From contig NZ_LJHQ01000011.1 in assembly GCF_001295925.1 (NCBI RefSeq), positions 62,001-126,000 of the forward strand: a stretch of DNA of 64,000 nt, given 5' to 3'. Below the pieces are notes generated by a model. The model did no database searches, was not told where the DNA came from, and saw only the letters and a list, made by a program, of their open reading frames with translations. Positions 9,076 to 17,169 of the stretch are shown here, in pieces. Every line of letters begins with the position of its first letter. The first letter of the stretch is position 1. Made by a program: the position numbers and the translations under genes. This DNA is from Allobosea sp. AAP35. GTDB taxonomy: Bacteria > Pseudomonadota > Alphaproteobacteria > Rhizobiales > Beijerinckiaceae.

Positions 9076-10656
9076 ATGGCCGACGCCGATCGACATTTGC
9101 CCGTCTTCGATGCAGCGGGCGCGCGCATCACTTTGTTCAAGGCCCTGCTGCAGGCGGTTTCGCGCCACGGCAAGGCGCGGATCGCGCTGGAGGACCCCGA
9201 GCGCAAGCCGCTGAGCTATGGCAATCTCGTGCTCGGCGCGCTGGTGCTCGGCCGCAAGCTCGCCGGCCTGACGCAGCCCAAGGAGCATGTGGGCGTGTTC
9301 CTGCCGAATGTGCAGGCGATGGCCGTCACCTTCTTCGGCCTCGCGGCGTTCGGGCGGGTGCCGGCGCTGCTGAACTTCACCGCCGGCGTCAAGAATCTGC
9401 GCGCGGCCGGCGAACTGGCCGAGCTCAAGACCATCGTCACCTCGCGGCGCTTCGTCGAGCAGGCCAAGCTCGACGACGAGATCGAGGCGCTCGGTGAGGG
9501 CCGGCGGATCGTCTATCTCGAAGATGTCCGCAAGCAGATCACCAGTCTCGACAAGGCTGTCGGCGCGCTGTCCAGCCTGGCGCCCGGTCTTGCCCATCGC
9601 CGCCATGCGGCCGGGCCCGACGACCCTGCCGTCGTGCTCTTCACCTCCGGCACCGAAGGCAAGCCCAAGGGTGTGGTGCTGAGCCATGCCAATTTGGTCT
9701 CGAATGCGCGGCAGATCTTCGCGCTCGCCGCCGGCTTCCTGTCCGAGCGCGACATCGTGATGAACCCGCTCCCGGCCTTCCATTCCTTCGGGCTGACGGC
9801 GGGCATGCTGATGCCGCTGCTGTCGGGCATGAAGGTCGTGCTCTATCCCAGCCCGCTGCATTACAAGCAGGTGCCCAAGCTGATCGGCGAGACCGGCTGC
9901 ACCTTCCTGTTCGCGACCGACACCTTCCTGCAGGGCTATGCGCGCGCCGCCGATCCCGACGACCTCAAGAGCGTGCGCTATGTCGTGGCCGGCGCGGAGC
10001 GGGTGAAGCCTGAGACGCGGCGGATGTGGGAGCCCTATGGCACGACGATCCTTGAAGGCTATGGCTGCACGGAATGCTCGCCGGTGCTCGCCTGCAACAC
10101 GCCGGTGGCGACGCGCGAGGGCAGCGTCGGCCGGCTTCTGCCCGGTATCGAGGCGCGGCTGGAAGCCGTCGAGGGCATCCATGAGGGCGGCAAGCTCTGC
10201 GTGCGCGGGCCCAACATCATGGCCGGCTATCTCAGCGTCGAGCGGCCGGGCGTGATCGTGCCGCCCGAAGACGGCTGGCACGACACCGGCGACATCGTCA
10301 CGCTCGATGACGGCTTCGTCGTGATCAAGGGCCGGGCCAAGCGCTTCGCCAAGCTCGGCGGCGAGATGGTCTCGCTGGCGGCGGTCGAATCGATGATCTC
10401 CGGCCTCTGGCCCGACCAGAATCATGTCGTCGTGGCGCTGCCCGATGCGCGCAAGGGCGAGCAGCTCGTGCTCGTCACCGAAAAGCCCAATGCCGAGCGC
10501 GGTGCGCTGCACGAAACGGCGAAGGCGCAAGGGTATCCGGAGCTGTGGGTGCCGCGCGCCATCCTGGTGACGAACTCGATTCCGGTGCTCGGCAATGGCA
10601 AAATCGACTATGCCGCGACGCTGGAACTGGCCAAGTCGCGGCGTTCGCTCTTCTAA
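9076..10656 (+). CDS. AMP-dependent acyl ligase (Aas-like acyl-ACP/CoA synthetase)
   Basis: A 526-residue adenylate-forming enzyme that activates a fatty or related acid with ATP. The P-loop-like motif VVLFTSGTEGKPKGVVLSH (about 188-206) and the GYGCTECSPV motif (about 328-337) are classical for the superfamily. The LxTGDIVTLDDG-like segment (DTGDIVTLDDGFVVIKGRAKR, about 402-422) carries the hinge Asp/Arg region. Sequence style resembles the ligase half of Aas (2-acylglycerophosphoethanolamine recycling), but no acyltransferase domain is attached. Acceptor (ACP or CoA) and acid are unknown. It is followed closely by a DUF1190 gene. Confidence 0.85.
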   Translation: MADADRHLPVFDAAGARITLFKALLQAVSRHGKARIALEDPERKPLSYGNLVLGALVLGRKLAGLTQPKEHVGVFLPNVQAMAVTFFGLAAFGRVPALLNFTAGVKNLRAAGELAELKTIVTSRRFVEQAKLDDEIEALGEGRRIVYLEDVRKQITSLDKAVGALSSLAPGLAHRRHAAGPDDPAVVLFTSGTEGKPKGVVLSHANLVSNARQIFALAAGFLSERDIVMNPLPAFHSFGLTAGMLMPLLSGMKVVLYPSPLHYKQVPKLIGETGCTFLFATDTFLQGYARAADPDDLKSVRYVVAGAERVKPETRRMWEPYGTTILEGYGCTECSPVLACNTPVATREGSVGRLLPGIEARLEAVEGIHEGGKLCVRGPNIMAGYLSVERPGVIVPPEDGWHDTGDIVTLDDGFVVIKGRAKRFAKLGGEMVSLAAVESMISGLWPDQNHVVVALPDARKGEQLVLVTEKPNAERGALHETAKAQGYPELWVPRAILVTNSIPVLGNGKIDYAATLELAKSRRSLF

Positions 10657-10672
10657 AGCCACAATCCTGGTG

Positions 10673-11362
10673 ATGGTGCGGCGCATGATCCTGATCCCCG
10701 CTCTTTCGCTGGCCGCTGGCCTGCGTGCCGCCGCGCTGGCGCCGGCCCTCTTCTTCGCTGCCCCGGCCGATCTTGCGGCTCAGCCCCGTGGCGCGACGCA
10801 GGAGCGCGGCGCGGTCTATGAGCGGCGCGATGAATGCGTCCAGGCCGGGCGGCTGACGCCGGAGCAGTGCGAGTTCGCCTATCGCAATGCCCGCGCCGAA
10901 TTCGAGCAGATGGCGCCGCGTTTCGCCTCGCGCGCTTTGTGCGAGCGCAGCCACAAGCGCTGCGGTGCGCAGATGGTGTCGTCCGGCGGTTGGCAGGGGT
11001 TCGGCAAGGGCGGCGCGACCTATGTGCCGCGCTTCACCGGCGTGCGCGTGACCGGGGAGGGCGGCGCGGCGCGCGCCTTTCCCGTCGTCGAGGGCGCCGG
11101 GCGCATCGCCTTTGCGGGGCGCCCGGTGAGCGAGTTGCAGGACCGTATTGCCGGTCGCCAGGCCACGGTCGGGCTGGCGGCTGCTCGCGGCGGACGCGGA
11201 CAGGGCGTGCAGCAAGGCGGGGCGCCTTACGTCAAGCGCGGCGATCGCGACGACACCGTGCCCGTGCCGATGCAGAAGAGGGCGATCGGCTCGGACGTGG
11301 CGCCAGGGCTCTATGTCGATCCCGACGGCGTCGAATGGTACAAGCCCGCCCGGCGCAACTGA
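10673..11362 (+). CDS. DUF1190 family secreted protein
   Basis: About 229 residues with a hydrophobic N-terminal segment ending near AAPADLAAQ, likely a signal peptide. The body shows the DUF1190 (UPF0441, YgiB-like) pattern: ECVQAGRLTPEQCEFAYRNA followed by APRFASRALCERSHKRC, with four cysteines that could form two disulfides in the periplasm. The C-terminus is Gly/Arg rich and ends in a GLYVDPDGVEWYKP stretch. The ATG at 10673 is used; GTG 10676 and ATG 10685 are alternatives. It starts 16 bp after the ligase gene and may be cotranscribed. Function of the family is unknown. Confidence 0.75.
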   Translation: MVRRMILIPALSLAAGLRAAALAPALFFAAPADLAAQPRGATQERGAVYERRDECVQAGRLTPEQCEFAYRNARAEFEQMAPRFASRALCERSHKRCGAQMVSSGGWQGFGKGGATYVPRFTGVRVTGEGGAARAFPVVEGAGRIAFAGRPVSELQDRIAGRQATVGLAAARGGRGQGVQQGGAPYVKRGDRDDTVPVPMQKRAIGSDVAPGLYVDPDGVEWYKPARRN

Positions 11363-11440
11363 GGCTGCAGCCCTTGCGGCGCTTGTCAGCCGCCGCGGCG
11401 CTTGCGCGACGGCCCCTGCGCCGCTACCGCTTCGGCTGAA

Positions 11441-11527
11441 GCGGACGTGGCGAAACTGGTAGACGCAAGAGACTTAAAATCTCTCAGCCGCAAGGCTATG
11501 CGGGTTCGATCCCCGCCGTCCGCACCA
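11441..11527 (+). tRNA. tRNA-Leu (UAA)
   Basis: An 87-nt tRNA including an encoded CCA (11525-11527). The acceptor stem GCGGACG pairs with CGTCCGC. The anticodon stem AGAGA/TCTCT holds the loop CTTAAAA, giving anticodon TAA at 11475-11477. The long variable arm expected of a leucine tRNA is present, and the T-loop is TTCGATC. It stands alone, 78 bp after the DUF1190 gene, with a ParDE module directly downstream. Confidence 0.97.
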
Positions 11528-11632
11528 GAGCCCGCAGGGGTGCGAGGATCAATCCGTCAGGTTTCTTGAACCCGGAAATGGTCTATACTGGACTTCATGT
11601 GCAGGATATTCGGGCCGGAAGGAGGAACCGTC

Positions 11633-11917
11633 GTGAAGGCAGAAGGCCAGATGACGTTGACGCTGACCCCGGAACTCGAACAGTTCGTTCGCGACGAGGC
11701 CCAGCGCGGGGCGTTCGCATCCGGCAGCGATTATGTCCGCGACCTCGTGCATGAGCGCTTTCTCAAGGAGAGCGAGCGTGCCGCCAGGCTGAAGGCGCTC
11801 GACGCAGCACTTGCTCGCGGCCTCGCCGATGCGCAGGCCGGTCACAGCATGCCGCTCGATGAGGCCTTCCAACGCCTACGAGACGAATTGAAGCTCCCCG
11901 AGGAAGGCGCCCGCTAG
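11633..11917 (+). CDS. parD: ParD-like antitoxin (ribbon-helix-helix)
   Basis: A 94-residue CopG/ParD-type antitoxin. The N-terminal MTLTLTPELEQFVRDEAQRG segment with GSDYVRDLVHERF is the ribbon-helix-helix DNA-binding part; the charged C-terminal helix region (about 45-94) would wrap the toxin. The GTG start has GGAGG seven bases upstream. Its stop overlaps the toxin start by one base, the normal antitoxin-first arrangement, and implies translational coupling and autoregulation. A TATACT -10-like hexamer lies at 11584-11589, though the -35 is poor. Confidence 0.85.
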   Translation: MKAEGQMTLTLTPELEQFVRDEAQRGAFASGSDYVRDLVHERFLKESERAARLKALDAALARGLADAQAGHSMPLDEAFQRLRDELKLPEEGAR

Positions 11918-12216
11918 TGCGGGTCGTCGTCACCGAGGCGGCGCTCGCCGATCTCATCCGTATCGGCCGGGTCATCCGCCAGGATAGTCCGGCGCGTGCC
12001 GAAAGCTTCGTCTCGGAGTTGTATGACCGCTGCAAGCGGCTCGGCAATATGCCCCGCGCCTTTCCACTGCTTCCGGCCTGGGAAGCAACGGGTATCCGCC
12101 GGCGCGTCTACGGCCGTTATTTGATCTTCTACCGGATCGCAGACGATGCGGTGGAGGTTCTTCATGTCCTGCACGGCGCCCAGGACTATGAGTCCATCCT
12201 CTTCCCTGAAGACTGA
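11917..12216 (+). CDS. parE: ParE/RelE superfamily toxin
   Basis: A 99-residue ParE-type toxin beginning with GTG inside the antitoxin stop codon. The fold pattern is present: VTEAALADLIRIGRVI at the N-terminus, RAESFVSELYDRC, then the beta-rich end with RRRVYGRYLIFYRI and VEVLHVLHGAQDYESIL, typical of the RelE/ParE superfamily. ParE members poison DNA gyrase whereas RelE members cut mRNA; the pairing with a ParD-type antitoxin favours ParE, but the target is an inference. Expressed with and neutralised by the product of the upstream gene. Confidence 0.87.
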   Translation: MRVVVTEAALADLIRIGRVIRQDSPARAESFVSELYDRCKRLGNMPRAFPLLPAWEATGIRRRVYGRYLIFYRIADDAVEVLHVLHGAQDYESILFPED

Positions 12217-12287
12217 CGACGCTGATCGATATGGACGGCTGCTGGCGCCGCCCTCCTGCTTGCCTCACCGTGGCGCGAGGCCCGGTT

Positions 12288-12314
12288 GCCCCGCGCAAGG
12301 GTCCCTGACGGGGC
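12288..12314. terminator. Possible bidirectional hairpin between convergent genes
   Basis: GCCCCG (12288-12293) pairs with CGGGGC (12309-12314), with an inner AGGG/CCCT stem around a single T. It lies between parE and the convergent peroxidase gene. There is no clear T run on either side, so termination is only probable. Confidence 0.4.
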
Positions 12315-12331
12315 GCCGACGCGCTCTTAGC

Positions 12332-13996
12332 CTAGGCGATCAGCGCCGGCGTGGGGGCGCTCGGGTCGAGCGGGCGCAGCTCGCCCCGGCTGGCGTCGTA
12401 GCCCTTGAGCAGGATGTCGACCATGCGGAAGCTGCCGTCGGGGCGCGTCGAAGCGGGCCGCCAAGCCGGGTCGCGCAGCAGCGAGATCCGGCTGCCTTCG
12501 ATGGCGCGGTGGAAGGTCTCGGAGACGAGGCGTGCGCCGACATCGCCGAGCCGGCCGCCGCGCACCTCCGCTTCGCGCAGCACGTAGAACCACAGCGGCG
12601 TCGCCTCGATCAGCTCCTGGCGCTGCGCCGGCGCGAGCCCTGTCAGATCGACGCCGCCATCGCCTGCCACCAGCTCCGCCTCGGTCAGCGGCGTGACAGT
12701 GACACCCTGCGCCAGCATATGGCGCGCGACCTCCTGCCCGCTGGCGAGGCCGATCATGCGGCTGCGGACTAGATTGCGGAAGGCAAGGTTGCGCTGGGTG
12801 CTGGGAACGACGTCACCGCGCCCGTTGAAGGAGCCGAGCGGCAGTTTGGCCAGCGGATCGGTCAGCCGCGTATCGATCCGTCGGGCGTGATTCAAGTCGG
12901 CGGGGTCGAGCGGCGCGAGTTCGCCGTCGCCGGCGTCTTTGTCGAAGTCGTAAAGACGTGTCCAGTCCGTGATCCAGAGCGAGGGCAGCTGCTCGAAGGG
13001 GCCGGCGAGCGGATCATCGATCTCCGTTTCGGGGGAGAGGTTGCCGCTGGTGCCGCTAAACCTGAACAGATTTTCCAGCGAGCCCGGCTCGAGGGCTCCT
13101 GTCCTGCTGTTGAAGAACCGGTTCCAGTCATAGTCGTCGCGGATCATCGTATGGCCGAAGCGATAGGCCGCGACGGAGAACTCGACCGGCATGGTCGGCA
13201 TCCCCACTGCCGTGGTTTCAAACACCTTGCGGCCTTCCGTGAAGACGTCGGTCACGATCGCGGGGTCGGCGATGCGTGGCAGGAAATCGTGGACCAGTAC
13301 CCACTGGTAATGCTTGACGACGCTGTCGCGGGCCTTCTCGAACAGCAGCGCGCTCGGGGTGCCGTGACCTGCCAGATCGCGGACGATGGCGTTGTGAAAG
13401 CGCATGAAAGCGAGATGCGTCTGCGCAATTGCGAGATTTTCGTCGTTGCGCGGGTCTGGGATGTCGGCCATGCGCCGTTCGTTGTTGATCGTCGCGCGTG
13501 TGCCGAGGCGGGGCAGGTCGAAGCCGTCCAGCGGGCGATTGGCCGGCGGCGGGCCCGCGCCGACGGTTGTCCCGAGCTTCAATTGGGCGCCGTCGGACTG
13601 GTAGAGCCGGCCATCGATCGGGTCGGTCGGTCCCAGACCGTAGACGGAATCGAGGTCGAGCGCAGGGCTGCGCCCCTGGTCGAGCTGGTCGACCGTGACA
13701 CTGGTGTTGAACGGCACCTTGGTGCGGTCGCGCGTCAGGTCGTGATCGACGAACTGACCGAGATAGGTGAAGCCGGCGGGAATATCGCCGTCCATTTCAG
13801 GCGGCTGGCTGACCATGGCCTGGGCCAGCGCACCCAGCAGTTCGTCGCTTGGCGGCGGTGCCTCCCGCGGCACGATCCGCGAGAAGCGGAAGGCACTCTG
13901 GCGTTCGCTCAGCGTGGCCGGCCGGTTGGTTTCTCCGACGATTTCGCGGGTGTCGGCGAGGAAGAAGAAATCGCGTCTGTGGCGTTCCGTGCTCAT
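12332..13996 (-). CDS. Animal-type haem peroxidase (peroxidase-cyclooxygenase superfamily)
   Basis: A 554-residue haem peroxidase. The distal histidine is His85 in YLGQFVDHDLTRD, and the distal Arg/Glu lie in DPRNDEN (Arg183, Glu186). The proximal haem ligand is His282 in AAYRFGHTMI. These match the animal haem peroxidase family, which oxidises halides or organic substrates with peroxide. No N-terminal signal peptide is visible; relatives in bacteria are often exported by other routes. The ATG ending at 13996 is preceded by GGGAG; a much longer open frame upstream only runs antisense through other genes. An AT-rich promoter-like stretch (about 14025-14085) precedes it. Substrate unknown. Confidence 0.88.
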   Translation of the reverse strand: MSTERHRRDFFFLADTREIVGETNRPATLSERQSAFRFSRIVPREAPPPSDELLGALAQAMVSQPPEMDGDIPAGFTYLGQFVDHDLTRDRTKVPFNTSVTVDQLDQGRSPALDLDSVYGLGPTDPIDGRLYQSDGAQLKLGTTVGAGPPPANRPLDGFDLPRLGTRATINNERRMADIPDPRNDENLAIAQTHLAFMRFHNAIVRDLAGHGTPSALLFEKARDSVVKHYQWVLVHDFLPRIADPAIVTDVFTEGRKVFETTAVGMPTMPVEFSVAAYRFGHTMIRDDYDWNRFFNSRTGALEPGSLENLFRFSGTSGNLSPETEIDDPLAGPFEQLPSLWITDWTRLYDFDKDAGDGELAPLDPADLNHARRIDTRLTDPLAKLPLGSFNGRGDVVPSTQRNLAFRNLVRSRMIGLASGQEVARHMLAQGVTVTPLTEAELVAGDGGVDLTGLAPAQRQELIEATPLWFYVLREAEVRGGRLGDVGARLVSETFHRAIEGSRISLLRDPAWRPASTRPDGSFRMVDILLKGYDASRGELRPLDPSAPTPALIA

Positions 13997-14151
13997 GACC
14001 TGCTCCCATATTGCCCGAGCGGAACCTTCCATAAAAAACGAGTATGATCTACAAAATTCTCTCATAGGTTGTATCGTTTTTCGACCTTGTCTCCGGCGTT
14101 GGAGCAGCCTGGCGATCTGGGAGAGGTGGGTCGCGAGCCGGCTCGGGACGC

Positions 14152-14814
14152 CTAGCGTCTGAAGATCAGGCTGAGATTGTTGGCCGGCATCTCGATCACG
14201 CTGGGGGCGCCGAAGCCCGCCTCCGCCGCCAGCGCGGCGACGGCGCCAAGCTCCCGCAGGCCCCAGTCGGGGTTGCGCTCGCGCAGGCTGTCGTCGAAGG
14301 CGGCGTTGCCCGGCTCCAACGGGCGGCCGGCGCGCCGGAACGGGCCGTAGAGGATCAGCGGTGCGCCGGGGGCCAGCAGGGTCCCAGCGCCGCGGACGAG
14401 GCCCTGCGCCGCCGCCCAGGGCGCGATGTGGATCATGTTGATGCAGAGGATTGCGTCCGGCGCATGCTCTTGCGCAAGGCTCTCCGCCCAGTCCGGCGCG
14501 GCGGCGTCGATCTGCAGGGGCGCTCGGATGTTGGCGACGCCCGCCTGCCTCGTCCAGGCCGCGATGCTGGCCAGCGCCTCGGGGCTCGGGTCGCTCGGCT
14601 GGAAGATCAACCGAGGCAGGGCTTGGGCGAAATGCACGGCGTGTTCGCCCGAGCCGCTGGCAAGTTCGAGCACGCTCCCGGTCACGGGGAGCTCCGCGCG
14701 GAGCATGGCGAGGATCGCCTCGCGGTTGCGGGCGACGGCGGGCGCATGCAGGCGCCGGTCGTCCTGCGCCTTCTGCTGCGAGGGCTCCCACGGAGCCGGC
14801 CTGGTTTCGCTCAT
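14152..14814 (-). CDS. DUF938 family SAM-dependent methyltransferase
   Basis: A 220-residue class I methyltransferase-like protein. The SAM-binding motif is VLELASGSGEHAVHFA (about 47-62), followed by the acidic-loop region QPSDPSPEALASI and the CINMIHIAPW segment (about 124-133) typical of DUF938. The start ATG has GGAG six bases upstream. Its substrate is unknown. It is divergent from the CNNM/CorC gene and lies upstream of the peroxidase gene on the same strand, with 155 bp between. Confidence 0.82.
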   Translation of the reverse strand: MSETRPAPWEPSQQKAQDDRRLHAPAVARNREAILAMLRAELPVTGSVLELASGSGEHAVHFAQALPRLIFQPSDPSPEALASIAAWTRQAGVANIRAPLQIDAAAPDWAESLAQEHAPDAILCINMIHIAPWAAAQGLVRGAGTLLAPGAPLILYGPFRRAGRPLEPGNAAFDDSLRERNPDWGLRELGAVAALAAEAGFGAPSVIEMPANNLSLIFRR

Positions 14815-14929
14815 AAAGGGCTCCTGCCGAATCTTTTGCGCGACCCCATCGCCAAGGCGCCAGCATCGGCTATAAGGAAATTCGAAGCGAGCCACCGAAA
14901 AGCGTGGTTTCGCATGGCACGGACTGGTT

Positions 14930-16207
14930 TTGTTAACCGAGATATTGATCGTCGTGGCCCTGACCGTGATCAACGGTCTCCTCGCCATGTCTGAATTGGC
15001 CGTCGTCTCGTCCCGTCCCGCCCGTCTCAAGGTTCTCAGCGACCAAGGCAACAAGGGCGCGACCACCGCCATCCGGCTGGCCGACAATCCCGGCCGCTTC
15101 CTCTCCACGGTGCAGATCGGCATTACGCTGGTCGGCGTCCTGTCAGGCGCCTTTTCGGGTGCCACGCTCGGCGCACGCCTGTCGGGCTGGCTGGCCGAGC
15201 AGGGCTTCTCGCAGGTGGTTTCGGATGGTTTCGGCGTCGGCCTCGTCGTCGTGGGCATCACCTATCTGTCGCTGATCATCGGCGAACTGGTGCCCAAGCA
15301 GATCGCGCTGCGCGATCCCGAGCGGGTGGCGGCGCGCGTCGCTCCCGCCATGTCGCTGATCGCCACGGTCGGCGCGCCCCTGGTCTTCCTGCTCGATATC
15401 TCCGGCCGGGGCGTGCTCGCCCTGCTCGGCCAGAAGGGCGAGCCGGAAGACAAGGTCACGGAGGAGGAAGTCCGCACCATCATCGCCGAGGCCGAGACCG
15501 CCGGCGTGCTCGAGCGCGACGAGCGCGAGATGATCACGGGCGTGATGCGGCTCGCCGACCGTTCGGCGCGCGCGCTGATGACGCCGCGCCGCGAGGTCGA
15601 GGTCATCGACCTGACCGACAGCGCCGACGAGATCCGCGCCCAGCTGCGCGCCACCCGACGCTCGCGCCTACCGGTGCAGGATGGCGAGGCGGATTCGATC
15701 GTCGGTGTCGTCGTCGTCAAGGAGCTGATCGATTTTCTATCCGATGGCGGCACGCATGAGCTGCGCGGCCTGGTCAGCGAGGCGCCGGTGGTGATGGACA
15801 CCACAGGCGCGCTGCAGGTGCTGCGCGAGATCCGGTCGTCGCGCGTTCACATGGCGCTGGTCTTCGACGAATACGGCCATTTCGAGGGCATCATCACGCC
15901 GGGCGACGTGCTGGAGGCGATCATCGGCGCCTTCCAGGAAGAAGAGCAGGACGAACCGCCGATCGTCACCCGCGCCGACGGCTCCTGGCTGGTGGCCGGC
16001 TGGATGCAGGTCGACGAGTTCTCGCATGAGCTCGGCATCCACATCCCGCGCGATGCCGATTTCCAGACGGTGGCCGGTTTCATCCTGGCCGAACTCAACC
16101 ATCTGCCCGTGGTTGGCGAGGTCTTCGAAAAGGGCCACTGGCGCTACGAGGTGGTCGATCTCGATGGCCGCCGGATCGACAAGATCCTGGTCAGCCGGAT
16201 CGACTGA
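14930..16207 (+). CDS. CNNM/CorC-type hemolysin-family membrane protein
   Basis: A 425-residue protein with three parts: a DUF21/CNNM membrane domain (about 1-180, with helices near 3-22, 60-85, 100-125 and 135-150), a tandem CBS pair (about 205-325) and a CorC/HlyC domain (about 340-420). Relatives are linked to magnesium and cobalt efflux or to membrane stress. The reading frame has no ATG near its start: the first codon is best taken as TTG at 14930, giving MLTEILIVV after initiation, and the ribosome-binding site is poor. An undetected alternative start is possible. Transport function is inferred from family. Confidence 0.85.
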   Translation: MLTEILIVVALTVINGLLAMSELAVVSSRPARLKVLSDQGNKGATTAIRLADNPGRFLSTVQIGITLVGVLSGAFSGATLGARLSGWLAEQGFSQVVSDGFGVGLVVVGITYLSLIIGELVPKQIALRDPERVAARVAPAMSLIATVGAPLVFLLDISGRGVLALLGQKGEPEDKVTEEEVRTIIAEAETAGVLERDEREMITGVMRLADRSARALMTPRREVEVIDLTDSADEIRAQLRATRRSRLPVQDGEADSIVGVVVVKELIDFLSDGGTHELRGLVSEAPVVMDTTGALQVLREIRSSRVHMALVFDEYGHFEGIITPGDVLEAIIGAFQEEEQDEPPIVTRADGSWLVAGWMQVDEFSHELGIHIPRDADFQTVAGFILAELNHLPVVGEVFEKGHWRYEVVDLDGRRIDKILVSRID

Positions 16208-16340
16208 TGAGCAGCGCCGAGCCGTTGACGGAGCCCGGTGCGGCATGATCTAAGGTCGGCAAGGGGTTTCATCGCGACGACCCCGTGAGGCTCCGGCCCA
16301 AGGTTCGCGTCCATAATCCTCAGCTTCAGGATGGACGCCC

Positions 16341-17159
16341 ATGTCTTCCAACATCTCGATCAGCGTTGCCCAGTTATCCCGGCTCGTCGGCCTGCCCGAT
16401 GCGCCTGTCATCATCGATGTCCGGATACCCGACGATGTCGCGGCCGATCCGCGCCTGCTGCCGGCCTCGGAGAGGCGTTCGCACACGGATTTCGCGGCCT
16501 GGGCCGGCGCCTATGCCGGCCGGCGCGTCGTCGTGTCGTGCCAGCGCGGCCAGAAGCTCAGCGAGGGCGTTGCCGCCTGGCTGCGCCATCAGGGCGTCGC
16601 GGCCGAGAACCTCGCGGGCGGTTTCGAGGCCAGGCGCGATGCGGGCAGCCCGCTGCTGCGCAGCGACAAGCTGCCGCCGCGCGATGTCTCCGGCCGGACC
16701 GTCTGGGTCACCCGGACGCGGCCTAAGGTCGATCGGATCGCCTGCCCCTGGCTGATCCGGCGCTTCGTCGATCGGCAGGCCGTATTCCTGTTCGTTTCGC
16801 CGTCGGAGGTCGCGGCGGTAGCGGATCGTTTTGGGGCCACGCCGTTCGATATCGACGGGGCGTTCTGGAGCCATCGCGGCGAGCGTTGCACCTTCGACGT
16901 CATGATCGAGGCGTTCGGGCTTGCAAGCCCGGCGCTCGACCGACTGGCGGAAATCGTGCGCGCCGCCGATACCGCCGCACTCGACAGCGTACCTCAGGCT
17001 GCCGGGCTGCTGGCCGCCTCGCTGGGGCTGTCGCGCATGTTCAGGGACGATCTCGAACAGTTGAACGCCGGCATGCTGCTTTATGACGCGTTCTACCGCT
17101 GGTGCCGGGATGCCAGCGAGGAAACCCATAACTGGCCCGTCGGGCCGGCGACGTCGTGA
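16341..17159 (+). CDS. chrB: ChrB-type chromate resistance protein with rhodanese domain
   Basis: A 272-residue two-domain protein. The N-terminal part (about 1-110) is a rhodanese-like domain with the active-site-like loop VVVSCQRGQKLSEG (Cys near 72). The C-terminal part (about 125-265) is the ChrB C-terminal domain, with the signature VTRTRPKVDRIACPWLIRRFVD. ChrB proteins regulate or support chromate resistance; this shorter C-terminal form fused to rhodanese is common in alphaproteobacteria. It precedes chrA by 10 bp, so the two form an operon. Whether it is a DNA-binding regulator is not shown by the sequence. Confidence 0.88.
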   Translation: MSSNISISVAQLSRLVGLPDAPVIIDVRIPDDVAADPRLLPASERRSHTDFAAWAGAYAGRRVVVSCQRGQKLSEGVAAWLRHQGVAAENLAGGFEARRDAGSPLLRSDKLPPRDVSGRTVWVTRTRPKVDRIACPWLIRRFVDRQAVFLFVSPSEVAAVADRFGATPFDIDGAFWSHRGERCTFDVMIEAFGLASPALDRLAEIVRAADTAALDSVPQAAGLLAASLGLSRMFRDDLEQLNAGMLLYDAFYRWCRDASEETHNWPVGPATS

Positions 17160-17169
17160 GGCCGCTGCC

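Noticed and set aside
13997-14866. N-terminal extension of the haem peroxidase over the DUF938 gene
   Set aside because: It would overlap the methyltransferase gene in another frame; a good ribosome-binding site precedes the ATG ending at 13996.
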